Positions 1 through 7,934 of a DNA stretch of 64,000 nt are shown piece after piece; position 1 is the first letter of the stretch; every line of letters starts with the position of its first letter. The position numbers were made by a program, and so were the translations under genes. This DNA is from CAZRXG01 sp964603985 (GTDB lineage: Bacteria; Chloroflexota; Anaerolineae; Aggregatilineales; UBA3940): NCBI GenBank assembly GCA_964603985.1, contig CAZRXG010000004.1:1-64000 (forward strand), in the 5' to 3' direction. The notes below the pieces were generated by a model. It was not told the DNA's origin. It saw only the letters and a program-made list of their open reading frames with translations, and did no database searches.

Positions 1-423
1 GTGCAGCCCACCGGAGAGGGAACCCTCCAGTTCGCCGTGCAGGCCGCGCAGCCCATCCCCGAAGAGCCGCAGGAGGGGTTGGCCTACGTCTGGTCGCTCG
101 ATACCGACCACGACCCCGAAACCGGCCTGGAGCTACAGGACATCGGCGTCGATGTCCGGCTGGCGGTGCGCTTCAAGGACGGTGCCTGGATCGGCAGGGT
201 GACCGTCATCCAGCCCGACGGCACGCCCGGCGAGACCTTCCTCTTCCTCGACATCACCCTCGACGGGCCGCTCCTGGTCGCCACCCTCGACCCGGTCGAG
301 CTTGGCCTGCCGCTGTCCTTCGACTGGATCGCCAGGGCCGAGCTTGGCGGGGAGGCGTACTCCTTCTGGCCCGCAGACGGCCACAATACACTCTTGCCCG
401 CCGAGTCTGAAATGGCCTCCTGA
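1..423 (+). CDS. C-terminal part of an unknown protein (5' end outside window)
   Basis: The frame is open from the first base of the window to a TGA at 421-423, so this is the last 140 or so residues of a longer protein. The first codon is GTG, but nothing shows it is a real start. The visible part is acidic and beta-strand-like, with a segment reading DTDHDPETG that resembles a calcium-binding or dockerin-like Asp-rich turn. It has no membrane segment and no motif I can place in a family. It may be the C-terminal beta-sandwich of a secreted protein, but this is a guess. A strong intrinsic terminator follows the stop codon directly, so the gene ends its transcript. Confidence 0.7.
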   Translation: MQPTGEGTLQFAVQAAQPIPEEPQEGLAYVWSLDTDHDPETGLELQDIGVDVRLAVRFKDGAWIGRVTVIQPDGTPGETFLFLDITLDGPLLVATLDPVELGLPLSFDWIARAELGGEAYSFWPADGHNTLLPAESEMAS

Positions 424-438
424 AACGCCGACAACCGG

Positions 439-467
439 GGAGCGAGGCGCTGACCTCGCTCCTTTTT
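439..467 (+). terminator. Rho-independent terminator
   Basis: A perfect 9-bp GC-rich stem (GGAGCGAGG at 439-447 with CCTCGCTCC at 454-462) with a 6-base loop is followed by five T residues. It lies 15 bases after the stop of the first gene. It also argues against a TTG start at 466 for the next gene, since that would sit in the T-tract. Confidence 0.9.
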
Positions 468-528
468 GTTAAGCTGCTTGGCGGTAGAACATGCTGTGCC
501 GAAGTGTGAGGTGATCGGCGGCAAAGCT

Positions 529-1623
529 ATGAATACAGATGCCCGGCACAGAGGTGGCATGTTTTTTCGAATAACACTGAGCATCGCCATAATTGTGGCT
601 TTGGGTACCCTGGCGCTCAAGCTGATCGGTGCCGTGCAGACATCTGAGGCATCTGAATGCACTCACTCCGTTGACCGCGCCCAGGTCAGCATCAGTGATG
701 TCACATTGCTGCCTGAGAGCGATGCACTGTTAATAGGCACGAATGTCGGCGTCTTTCTGTACGCATTTGATGAACTAACCGAAATGTGGCGTGCTGCCAC
801 TCAATGCACGGTCACGACGGTAGTATGTGATCCAAACGGAAGCCGAATAGCTGCTGGGCTTGATAATGGCTCCGTTCTGATATGGGAAGTAATGAACCGG
901 CAAAGGCCCCATACTTTTACGGGACACCGCCAGGAGGTTTATGACTTAGCCTGGTCGTCAGATGGCACCATGCTTGCCTCGGCAGGCTGGGATAACACGT
1001 CGCGGGTCTGGAATGTGACCAACGGCACGTTGAAACATCTCTTCGTAGGCATTCAGCCATCAGACCAACCGTCACTATTTACGTCAATGTCGAGTGTAGA
1101 TTTTGGCCCTGATAATACACTGCTCGTCACAGGACATTCACTATTTGGCTTGGTGACCATATGGGACATGCGAACAGGGGAACAATCAAAAATCATAGAA
1201 ACAAATACACCAAGGGTGACGAGTGTCAGGTGGGCACCTGATGGGAACCACATTGCCATTGCAAGTGAGGGATACTATCGAGAAATCAACCCCATCGGCA
1301 TATGGGATCGCGCTATGGTCGAGTCGGTGTTTGTAGAATGGCCGGATGCTGCGCCCACAAGTCTGGATTGGTCGCCGGATAGCACCCTGTTAGCTGCCGC
1401 GATGGGATTAGACAAAGTGGTCGCTATCTGGCATGTGGACACTCAAGAATTGATACACGTCCTCGAAGGTCATACAACTTACGTAAACAGCGTGGTTTTC
1501 TCCCAAGACGGTAAGCACTTGGTCTCCTCCTCATTCAATGAAGTTATCATCTGGGACGTGGATACCGGCGAAAAACTGAACACGCTTAAAGCGTCTGATT
1601 TATCACAGGAATTACGCAATTGA
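529..1623 (+). CDS. Membrane-anchored WD40-repeat protein
   Basis: A protein of about 364 residues. An N-terminal hydrophobic segment at about residues 11-32 (beginning FFRITLSIAIIVALG) is a signal anchor, so the rest probably lies outside the cytoplasm. From about residue 50 on there are degenerate WD40 repeats with the usual SPDG and IWD signatures, for example WSSDGTMLASAGWDNTSRVWN and the last repeat ending VIIWDVDTGEKL; this suggests one propeller of about seven blades. The ATG at 529 is preferred over the upstream TTG at 466, which lies inside the preceding terminator. Another ATG, at 559, is possible. GC content is visibly lower than in flanking genes, as for the other propeller genes of this window. 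The ligand is unknown. Confidence 0.8.
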   Translation: MNTDARHRGGMFFRITLSIAIIVALGTLALKLIGAVQTSEASECTHSVDRAQVSISDVTLLPESDALLIGTNVGVFLYAFDELTEMWRAATQCTVTTVVCDPNGSRIAAGLDNGSVLIWEVMNRQRPHTFTGHRQEVYDLAWSSDGTMLASAGWDNTSRVWNVTNGTLKHLFVGIQPSDQPSLFTSMSSVDFGPDNTLLVTGHSLFGLVTIWDMRTGEQSKIIETNTPRVTSVRWAPDGNHIAIASEGYYREINPIGIWDRAMVESVFVEWPDAAPTSLDWSPDSTLLAAAMGLDKVVAIWHVDTQELIHVLEGHTTYVNSVVFSQDGKHLVSSSFNEVIIWDVDTGEKLNTLKASDLSQELRN

Positions 1624-2097
1624 GCGCCTCTGCGCCGCTCCTGCGCCGCTCCCGCGCACTTCCGGCCACACAGCAGCGAGCGAAAAGTTCCCAAAATCTG
1701 TGCAATCCGTGTAATCCGTGGACTGAAGTCCCTCGACCTGTGAGGTACCAGCCCCCCAACTGCCTGGGTCCTATATCAATTCCTCACCGCGTCTGAGACA
1801 ACCCGGTTGCAACCGGCGTATCAGCCACCCACGTGATATGTTGTCCCTGAGCTTGCTCCAGGGGATAGCCCAGGGACCGGGGCAAAAGTTGGCCCGCCCG
1901 GTCTGCGTCAGGTTCTCATTCTGTCAAAAGGCAGCTATAATAACAGAAGTCCAGCCTGCCATTTACCTTGGGCTTACCATATCAGTTGAAAAAACGTCAG
2001 TTCAAACCGGCATCCGCAATCGGACTCTGCTGCCCGTCATCGAGATGCATCGAAGCCATCGTGCCGGGGTGAGAGGTTAACAGTAGGGAGGTGGGTG
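1624..2097. other. Intergenic stretch without a convincing gene
   Basis: No open frame here looks like protein. The stretch begins with a short imperfect repeat of CTGCGCCGCTCC at 1629-1650 and later holds the promoter-like pair at 1913-1941. The sequence between them is mixed and may be debris of former insertions. Confidence 0.5.
1913..1941 (+). promoter_or_regulatory. Probable sigma-70 promoter
   Basis: TTCTCA (1913-1918, four of six matches to TTGACA), a 17-bp spacer and a perfect TATAAT (1936-1941). It points at the small gene starting at 2098 and the acetyltransferase behind it. Confidence 0.55.
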
Positions 2098-2487
2098 ATG
2101 TCGTTCGAACTTGACCGCGAAGTAGGGGAACGGCTGGGGTACCGGGCTGCCTGCATCGATGTAAACCCGCTCACGGATCAGCGAACGTGGTGTCTGCTGG
2201 GCCCCGACAACGCAATTTGTGATAACGGGCAGGCGCTCTCGGACACAGAGGAGAACGTGTGGCACAAATTCTTCCCGCGCTACAGCGAGGATATAGAAAC
2301 CGCGCTGACACTGGTGCCGGAGTCGACGCCGGAGCGGGTGTTCATGTTACGCCAGTACCAGGGAAAATGGCTTGCCTCCATAACAGACCTGACCCTGCAA
2401 CCGGATGGGGGCGCTTTTGAAGGCTCCGGCGATACGCCTGCCGAGGCTATCTGTAGGGCCTGGCTGGAATGGGAGAAGCACAGATGA
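2098..2487 (+). CDS. Small protein resembling the phage ABA-sandwich (BC1872-type) domain
   Basis: 129 residues. The middle and end have the pattern of the small ABA-sandwich domain often found in phage and mobile-element proteins: a FPRYSEDIETAL-like segment near residue 58, a strand-rich middle containing RQYQGKWLASI, and a C-terminal helix DTPAEAICRAWLEW. The family assignment is from memory of this pattern, and its biochemical role is not known. The start at 2098 is placed 7 bases behind a GGGAGG ribosome-binding site; a GTG at 2095 is the alternative. An acetyltransferase gene follows in the same direction. Confidence 0.6.
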   Translation: MSFELDREVGERLGYRAACIDVNPLTDQRTWCLLGPDNAICDNGQALSDTEENVWHKFFPRYSEDIETALTLVPESTPERVFMLRQYQGKWLASITDLTLQPDGGAFEGSGDTPAEAICRAWLEWEKHR

Positions 2488-2533
2488 CCCCATGTCGTTG
2501 TTCGCCGGGTTATGCGTCAAGACTGTCTCGGCC

Positions 2534-3073
2534 ATGGAACCACGCAGTTACGAACTGAAAAACGGCCGTGTTCTTCTCATCCGCGAGGCGGCGGTTGAAG
2601 ATGCTCGCGCGGTTCTGGACTACGTTCACGGAGTCGGCGGGGAATCGGATTTCCTGAGCTTCGGCCCCGGAGAGTTCGACCTCACGGAGCCGGAAGAGCA
2701 GGAATTCATACGCCGGTGCCTGGCATCCGACAACCAACTGTACATACTTGGCTCGATAGACGATACGATTGTCGCCGCTCTGATTTTTTCGGCGGGCCGT
2801 CGGCCACGTGTCCGGCACAGCGGTGAATTCAGCATGTCGGTGCGAAAACAGTATTGGGGGCTTGGGATTGGCTCGTTGATGCTCGACACGCTCATTGACT
2901 GGGCGCGACATACCCAGATCGTGAAGAAGATCAACCTTCGTGTCCGGACGGATAATCGACGCGCTATTCTGCTTTACGAACGTAAAGGATTCGTCAGGGA
3001 GGGGACGATCCGCAAGGAGATACTCCTGGATGGCAAGTTCCATGACCATCACTGGATGGGCCTGGAACTGTGA
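2534..3073 (+). CDS. GNAT-family N-acetyltransferase
   Basis: 179 residues from the ATG at 2534; an in-frame ATG at 2492 would add 14. The start REAAVEDARAVLDYVH and the acetyl-CoA binding segment QYWGLGIGSLMLDTLIDWA (the Q/RxxGxG/A motif) are typical of GNAT enzymes. The late segment NLRVRTDNRRAILLYERKGF is the characteristic NxxAxxLYxxxGF motif. The closest known type is the RimJ/RimL/YhhY-like group that acetylates amines on proteins or small molecules. The actual substrate cannot be told. It is probably co-transcribed with the small gene ending at 2487. Confidence 0.85.
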   Translation: MEPRSYELKNGRVLLIREAAVEDARAVLDYVHGVGGESDFLSFGPGEFDLTEPEEQEFIRRCLASDNQLYILGSIDDTIVAALIFSAGRRPRVRHSGEFSMSVRKQYWGLGIGSLMLDTLIDWARHTQIVKKINLRVRTDNRRAILLYERKGFVREGTIRKEILLDGKFHDHHWMGLEL

Positions 3074-3088
3074 CGGGAGAAGAGAACC

Positions 3089-4366
3089 TCAAGTGACGAG
3101 GAGCGCAACCACGACACTGGCCACCGCTGCCAGCACAAAAAGCGGCAGGATCTGGCGGCGCACGGCCCCGCGCCCGATCGCCACGGCCAGCCCCCCCTTG
3201 AACAGCATGTTGGCTGCCGCGCCCAGCGTGACGCTGCGCATCGCAATCTCCTCCGAGAGGCCGTTGTTGGCGAGCTTGGCCATCGAGAGCGTGACCGCGT
3301 CCAGCCCGGCCAGCCCACCCACGGCACTGGAAAGGTACACGCCCGTGTCTCCCAGGTACACCTGCGCTGCCCTGGAGATCAGCAGGACGATGGCGAACAC
3401 CACCCCGAACTGGAGCGCGGGCTTCAGGGCGAAGGGGCTGCGTGCAGCTTTGCCGCGCGGCTCTTCAACGTCGTCGCTGCGCCGGTGCAGCCACCGGGCA
3501 AGAAAAATCACGCCCAGCCCGCAGACAATCGCTCCGGCCATCATCGGGTACAACAGCGCCATGCCGAGCGGCAGGTTGACCACCAGCGCAAGCATCGGCA
3601 CGCGGAAGAACATCCCCGTCGCGGCGACGGCAATGGCTACCGCGAACACGTCGGCGTAGTGCCCTTCCTCCTCGTTTCTGCTGCGGTGGGAAAACTCGTA
3701 GGCCACAGCCGTGCTGGAGACCATCCCGCCCAGCACGCCCGCCAGCCCGATGCCCCGCTGTGCCCCGTAGACCTGCGAGAGAATATAGCTTGCCAGGTTG
3801 ATGGCCGACACGAAGACGACCATCAGCCAGATCTCGCGCGGGTTTAGCACGTTAAGCGGGCCGTATGTGCGGTTGGGCAGGAGAGGCAGGACGACCACCC
3901 AGACGATGGCGAACTCCAGCCCGGCCAGGATGTCGGCGCGATCCACGTTGGCGAGGAAGCTTTGCAGGTTGGGCTTGAAGGTCAGGGTCAGCACAACCAC
4001 CACCGTCATGGCTGCCGCCAGCGTCAGCATGTCCCAGTAGACCATCGCGCCCAGCACGTAGGCCAGCAGCGAGACCATCTCGGTGGTGATCCCGACATGA
4101 CCGGTCTCAAACGCCTGGTGATAGGCCAGCATCCCGTACACCGCGATGGCGGCGAAGCCCACCACGAAGAGCCATATCCCGCCGGTGGTCTGGCTGATGA
4201 AGGCCAGGACCGCGCCCAGCAGGCTGATCAGCGCGAAGGTGCGCATCCCGGCGTAGACCATTGCTTTCTCGCGCTCGCGCTCCAGGCCGATCAGGAATCC
4301 AAGGACCATCGCCAGCCCGAAGCGGGCGAAGAGTGCCTCCAGTGGCGGAATATCCGACAGTTGCAT
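3089..4366 (-). CDS. MgtC/SapB N-terminal domain and DUF4010 membrane protein
   Basis: 425 residues and about 12 predicted membrane helices. The N-terminal part has the MgtC/SapB-type segment FGLAMVLGFLIGLERERE followed by GMRTFALISLLGA. The C-terminal half matches the DUF4010 layout, a second block of helices with glycine-rich turns such as GVLGGMVSSTAVAYEFS. Proteins of this architecture are inner-membrane proteins of unknown activity; MgtC itself is linked to magnesium limitation, but that role need not apply here. The ATG at 4366 lies 7 bases behind AGGGA; ATG at 4369 and TTG at 4382-4384 are alternatives. It converges with the acetyltransferase gene (15 bases apart). Confidence 0.85.
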   Translation of the reverse strand: MQLSDIPPLEALFARFGLAMVLGFLIGLEREREKAMVYAGMRTFALISLLGAVLAFISQTTGGIWLFVVGFAAIAVYGMLAYHQAFETGHVGITTEMVSLLAYVLGAMVYWDMLTLAAAMTVVVVLTLTFKPNLQSFLANVDRADILAGLEFAIVWVVVLPLLPNRTYGPLNVLNPREIWLMVVFVSAINLASYILSQVYGAQRGIGLAGVLGGMVSSTAVAYEFSHRSRNEEEGHYADVFAVAIAVAATGMFFRVPMLALVVNLPLGMALLYPMMAGAIVCGLGVIFLARWLHRRSDDVEEPRGKAARSPFALKPALQFGVVFAIVLLISRAAQVYLGDTGVYLSSAVGGLAGLDAVTLSMAKLANNGLSEEIAMRSVTLGAAANMLFKGGLAVAIGRGAVRRQILPLFVLAAVASVVVALLVT

Positions 4367-4572
4367 CATCACATCCCTAAGCAAGTTTTCTAAATAGCTA
4401 CGCCCGGTGCATCGCGGCCAGGAATTAGAGAGCGTCGAAAGAACAAAAAGAGCCGCGAGGATGGGTTATTTGAGGTGTTGGGCCATGCACCGGGGTGTAC
4501 AGGTAACACTGAGATATAACACACCATCGCCGTTAATGCCAGAATCGCCGATTGACAATTGAAACCAGATTC

Positions 4573-4601
4573 TTTCCGCTTTCGAACAAAGCACTTATAA
4601 T
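4573..4601 (+). promoter_or_regulatory. Candidate promoter before the small ORF and the GT39-like gene
   Basis: A perfect TATAAT at 4596-4601 with a weak -35 (TTTCCG, 4573-4578) at 17 bp. A TTGACA at 4552-4557 is too far away (38 bp) to pair with it. The box lies 10 bases before the small ORF at 4612. Confidence 0.45.
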
Positions 4602-4611
4602 CGGGGGCGGT

Positions 4612-4728
4612 ATGCCTGTTTTGATGCGCACGCTCAACTATCGGCTTCACCTGCTGACGGACGTCGCCTGGCCGGGCGGTCTGGCGATGCTGCCGCTCCT
4701 GTTCACGGCCACTCTGACGGCTCTCTAG
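4612..4728 (+). CDS. Possible 38-codon small hydrophobic peptide
   Basis: An ATG with GGGGGCGG just upstream opens a 38-codon frame ending at TAG 4726-4728, 11 bases before the GT39-like gene. The peptide is hydrophobic at its C-terminus (LAMLPLLFTATLTAL), so it could be a small membrane peptide or only a translated leader. There is no homology I recognise. It is listed because promoter, Shine-Dalgarno and downstream gene line up. Confidence 0.3.
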   Translation: MPVLMRTLNYRLHLLTDVAWPGGLAMLPLLFTATLTAL

Positions 4729-4739
4729 AGACTTCTGCC

Positions 4740-6809
4740 ATGCAAGATTCACTGCCAACCGATCAGCCCAAGCAAATCGCCCGGGGACGCCGCCAGCGGC
4801 ATCTCCTCGCCGCTACCGCGCTGCTGCTGTTTGCCGCCTTCTTCCGCTTGTGGAATCTGGGTTCGACCCCACCCGGCCTGAGCGTGGTAGAGCTGACCAA
4901 CGCCCAGCTCGCGGACCGGATGCGGGACGGCGATGTCTCGGTCATCTACGACCAGGTCACACCCGCCCGCGAGGGCCTGTACTACGCCTACCTCGCCATC
5001 TCGACGGCGGTGACGGGGCGCGGGATCATCCTGTGGCGGCTGTCCTCGGTGTGGCTGGCGATGCTCTCCCTGGCCGTCGTGGCGCGCCTGATGCGCCGCC
5101 TGTTCGGTACGCGCGTGGCGCTCATGGTGCTTGGCCTGATGAGCGTCGCGTTCTGGCCGGTGTGGATGGGGCGAGCGGTGCTGCGCGTCACGCTGATGCC
5201 GCTGATGACCAGCGCGGTGATCCTGATGTTTGTGCGTGCCTTCCAGTCCGAGGAGCTTACCGACGCCAGCCTGTGGTTCACGTTCGGCGGGCTGGCGCTT
5301 GGAGTGGCGCAGTACGTCCACGTCACGGCCTGGACGCTGGTCATACTGTTTATTGCCTTTGTCGCTTATCGCTGGCTGGCCGACCGCCGGACACTCAAGC
5401 GTTATTGGGGGAACATCGTCTATACACTGGCGCTGACGGCCATCCTGAACCTGCCCCTGCTCATCTTCCTGAGCCGCCACCCCGGCGCGCGCGAGCCGGT
5501 GCCGGTTGCCGAGCAGCCCCGCCTGCTGGCCGAGATCCCGGAGCGTGTTATCTCGTCGATAGCCGCCCTGGCGCTGCGCGGTGACATGCTGCCCGACCAC
5601 AACCTGCCCGGTCGCCCGGTGATGGGGCCGGTGATCGCTGTGTTGATGGTGGTCGGCATCGGCGTTGCCATCGCTCGCTGGCGGCGGTCGTCCTACGGGC
5701 TGGCCCTGCTGTGGCTGGCAATCGGGCTGCTGCCGACCGCCTTCCTGCCGCACAAGCCGGACTTCGAGTTCATGGCCGTCATCCTACCGGTCGTGTTCGT
5801 CTTCCCGGCGATTGGACTGCGGGCGATCTTCAAGGCACTCACCCGTTGGCTGCGGGACGTGCCGCAACTGCTCGCCGCAGCCGCCATCAGTGGGCTGGTG
5901 GGGGTGTTGATCCTCGGCAACGCGTACCTGACCTACCGCGATTACTTCATGATCTGGCCGGAGAAGGGCGATGTGCGCATGGCTTACCAGGCCGACCTGG
6001 GCGTGCTGGCCCGCTACCTTGACACGAACGACGACCCGACCCCCGTCTCGGTCTGCTCCTTCCCCGCCGACCGGAGCCGCGACCCGTTTGCGCTCTCAAA
6101 CCGGGAACTGCTCGCCTACCTGATGCACCGCCGCGACCGCTCGATCCGCTACTTCGACTGCACGCAAAGCCTGATCCTGGCCGAGGGTGGGGAGTCGCAG
6201 CGCCTGATCTTCCCGCGCGGGCACTATTACGATCACCTGCCCGGCCCGCTGCTGGCCTGGATGCGCTACGCGCAGGACGAAGGGGTGCCCGGCATTCGCC
6301 CGGATGTGGTGATGCGGCTGGATGCCAGCAACGTGCTCGCCGACCGGGCAGGAGCCTTCATCACGACCGCGCCGACGGCCTGGCCGCCTGAGTCGGGCGA
6401 TATCCGGCTGGCCGAGCTGCCGGTCAAGTTTGGGGACAACATCGCCTTTTTGGGCTACACCGTCCGCGACGACACCCTTCGCCCCACCGACTGGATCGAA
6501 CTGACCACCTACTGGCGTCTTGACGGCCCGCCGCCGCCCGACCTGACGCTGTTCGCCCACATGCTGAGCAACCCTGTCCTGGTGATCGCGCAGGCCGACG
6601 GCCTCGGCGTGCACGTCAGCGGGCTTCAGCCGCGCGACGTTTTCCTCCAGTACAGCATGATCCAGACGCCCGGCGGGATGGCCCCCGGTTCTTATCCGCT
6701 CTCGGTCGGCATGTACTTCCCCGATACCGGCGCTCGCCTGCCCATCCTGGAGGGCGGTTCCGTGCGCGCCGACCGGTTGTTCTTGCAGAGCATCGAGGTG
6801 CAGCCTTAA
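4740..6809 (+). CDS. GT39-like polytopic membrane glycosyltransferase
   Basis: 689 residues. After a basic N-terminus come about ten membrane helices (residues about 25 to 400), then a large outside domain to the end. The beginning, FFRLWNLGSTPPGLSVVELTNAQL, is the position of the first periplasmic loop in dolichyl-phosphate-mannose/ArnT-like (PMT_2) enzymes, where an acidic residue is catalytic. Here only one Glu is present in the loop instead of the usual Asp-Glu pair, so activity is uncertain. Such enzymes move sugars from lipid carriers to proteins or lipids on the outer face of the membrane. The C-terminal region (about 500-689) is a beta-rich domain like those at the ends of the membrane proteins at 58786-63185. 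Confidence 0.75.
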   Translation: MQDSLPTDQPKQIARGRRQRHLLAATALLLFAAFFRLWNLGSTPPGLSVVELTNAQLADRMRDGDVSVIYDQVTPAREGLYYAYLAISTAVTGRGIILWRLSSVWLAMLSLAVVARLMRRLFGTRVALMVLGLMSVAFWPVWMGRAVLRVTLMPLMTSAVILMFVRAFQSEELTDASLWFTFGGLALGVAQYVHVTAWTLVILFIAFVAYRWLADRRTLKRYWGNIVYTLALTAILNLPLLIFLSRHPGAREPVPVAEQPRLLAEIPERVISSIAALALRGDMLPDHNLPGRPVMGPVIAVLMVVGIGVAIARWRRSSYGLALLWLAIGLLPTAFLPHKPDFEFMAVILPVVFVFPAIGLRAIFKALTRWLRDVPQLLAAAAISGLVGVLILGNAYLTYRDYFMIWPEKGDVRMAYQADLGVLARYLDTNDDPTPVSVCSFPADRSRDPFALSNRELLAYLMHRRDRSIRYFDCTQSLILAEGGESQRLIFPRGHYYDHLPGPLLAWMRYAQDEGVPGIRPDVVMRLDASNVLADRAGAFITTAPTAWPPESGDIRLAELPVKFGDNIAFLGYTVRDDTLRPTDWIELTTYWRLDGPPPPDLTLFAHMLSNPVLVIAQADGLGVHVSGLQPRDVFLQYSMIQTPGGMAPGSYPLSVGMYFPDTGARLPILEGGSVRADRLFLQSIEVQP

Positions 6810-6826
6810 CCCGCCGGAGGGAAATC

Positions 6827-7300
6827 ATGCAGGGGCCCGTTACGTTCTTTGCCTTTCTCAGCATCTTTCAGATCGTCGGGCTGGCGCTCTTGTGGGGCAG
6901 CCTGCGCGCCATGATCCGGGCGCGTCGCGTTCTGTTCCAGCCGCTCGTCATGACCATCTTCGGCGGTCTCTTCGCACTGGCCCCCCTGCGGATGGGGTTT
7001 GAGGAGCGTGGACTGCCCTTTATGGCTGTCCAGGCCGCCTTCGGCCTGGTGCTGCTGGTTGTCATCATCGTGGTATGGCCGCACCTCGAGCGCACGGGGG
7101 CGGGCGGCAGCGCGGAGTGGGTGCCGCTGCTGCTGGGAGGCATCCTGGTCATCGCAGGGCTGTCCGCCGTCGGCGAGTCGCTCGGACGCGGTGAGTACCT
7201 GTCGGCCATCGGCTTCGGCGTGGGGGCTGTCGGCGGGGGAGGCTTCTTCCTCGCGCTGGGGCTGCGTAAGCTCCTGAGTAGAAGCGACAAGGAGGAGTGA
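6827..7300 (+). CDS. Small four-helix membrane protein of unknown function
   Basis: 157 residues with a good ribosome-binding site (GGAGGG six bases before the ATG). Four to five hydrophobic segments are visible, starting with VTFFAFLSIFQIVGLALLWG, then a pair around residues 38-85, then two near 100-150. It ends in a short basic-acidic tail. It follows the GT39-like gene by 17 bases and is probably in the same transcript. No family could be named. Confidence 0.7.
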   Translation: MQGPVTFFAFLSIFQIVGLALLWGSLRAMIRARRVLFQPLVMTIFGGLFALAPLRMGFEERGLPFMAVQAAFGLVLLVVIIVVWPHLERTGAGGSAEWVPLLLGGILVIAGLSAVGESLGRGEYLSAIGFGVGAVGGGGFFLALGLRKLLSRSDKEE

Positions 7301-7311
7301 GCGGTTATGGC

Positions 7312-7569
7312 TCAGTGGGTTACCAGTTCGACACGCACGGGTGCGCCTAGCCTGTCCAAAAACTTGGAGAGTATGTCCCAGGTGAGCGGGAAATCCGGGG
7401 TGTCCGCTGCTCCTACGTAGGTCAGCACATCCATGAGCAACACCGTGTCGGCTTCTGCAATGTCCGTGTCAATGAGCACCGTTTCGGCCCAGTCGACCAG
7501 CGTTGCCAGTGTGATCCGGTGGTTGAGATAGTCTAACAGCTTGTTGATAACATCCTGCCGGGTCAGCAT
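7312..7569 (-). CDS. Small acidic protein, second gene of a two-gene unit
   Basis: 85 residues from the ATG at 7569; a GTG at 7575 would overlap the stop of the preceding gene. The protein is helical and acidic, beginning LTRQDVINKLLDYLN, and has no membrane segment. It is coupled to the gene at 7572-7823, whose stop codon lies immediately upstream. The pairing of two small soluble genes is like a toxin-antitoxin or immunity arrangement, but no known toxin or antitoxin motif is visible, so this remains only a possibility. Confidence 0.6.
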   Translation of the reverse strand: MLTRQDVINKLLDYLNHRITLATLVDWAETVLIDTDIAEADTVLLMDVLTYVGAADTPDFPLTWDILSKFLDRLGAPVRVELVTH

Positions 7570-7571
7570 GA

Positions 7572-7823
7572 TCACTCGTCCTCACGTTTCAGCACTTCAT
7601 GGCCTGTATCGACCGGATACTTCTGGTGCCGCGCTACCAGTTCACCATCATCGTTGAAAATCTCTTGGACAAAGCTGGTAGTTTGTTCGTCTGCGTCCAC
7701 AATCTTAATATACCGCACCCAGCCCCGCACAGCACCCTGGCGATCATACCAGTACCGTCGGCCACCTCCGGGCAAATCCTCCCAGTTGGGGTACCTGCGC
7801 TCATTCTGTGCGCGCTTGCTCAT
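7572..7823 (-). CDS. Small conserved-looking protein of unknown function
   Basis: 83 residues, rich in aromatic and charged residues. It starts MSKRAQNERRYPNWEDLPGG and continues with strand-like segments such as GWVRYIKIVDADE and FVQEIFNDDGELV. The pattern is that of a short beta-sheet protein. It is translationally coupled to the gene at 7312-7569. No domain could be named. It converges with the gene cluster ending at 7300. Confidence 0.6.
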   Translation of the reverse strand: MSKRAQNERRYPNWEDLPGGGRRYWYDRQGAVRGWVRYIKIVDADEQTTSFVQEIFNDDGELVARHQKYPVDTGHEVLKREDE

Positions 7824-7934
7824 GCGTTCCTCGTCCTACCTGCTGCCGCGTACGCTCACTCACTCATGGCTCAACATGCCTCCGAGCCACTCTAGAGCAA
7901 CTGCTCCCTCGTGTCAAGCGATCAACGGTGATGG

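Noticed and set aside
1838..2080. 80-codon plus-strand frame
   Set aside because: It crosses the promoter of the next gene, has no ribosome-binding site and no protein-like pattern.
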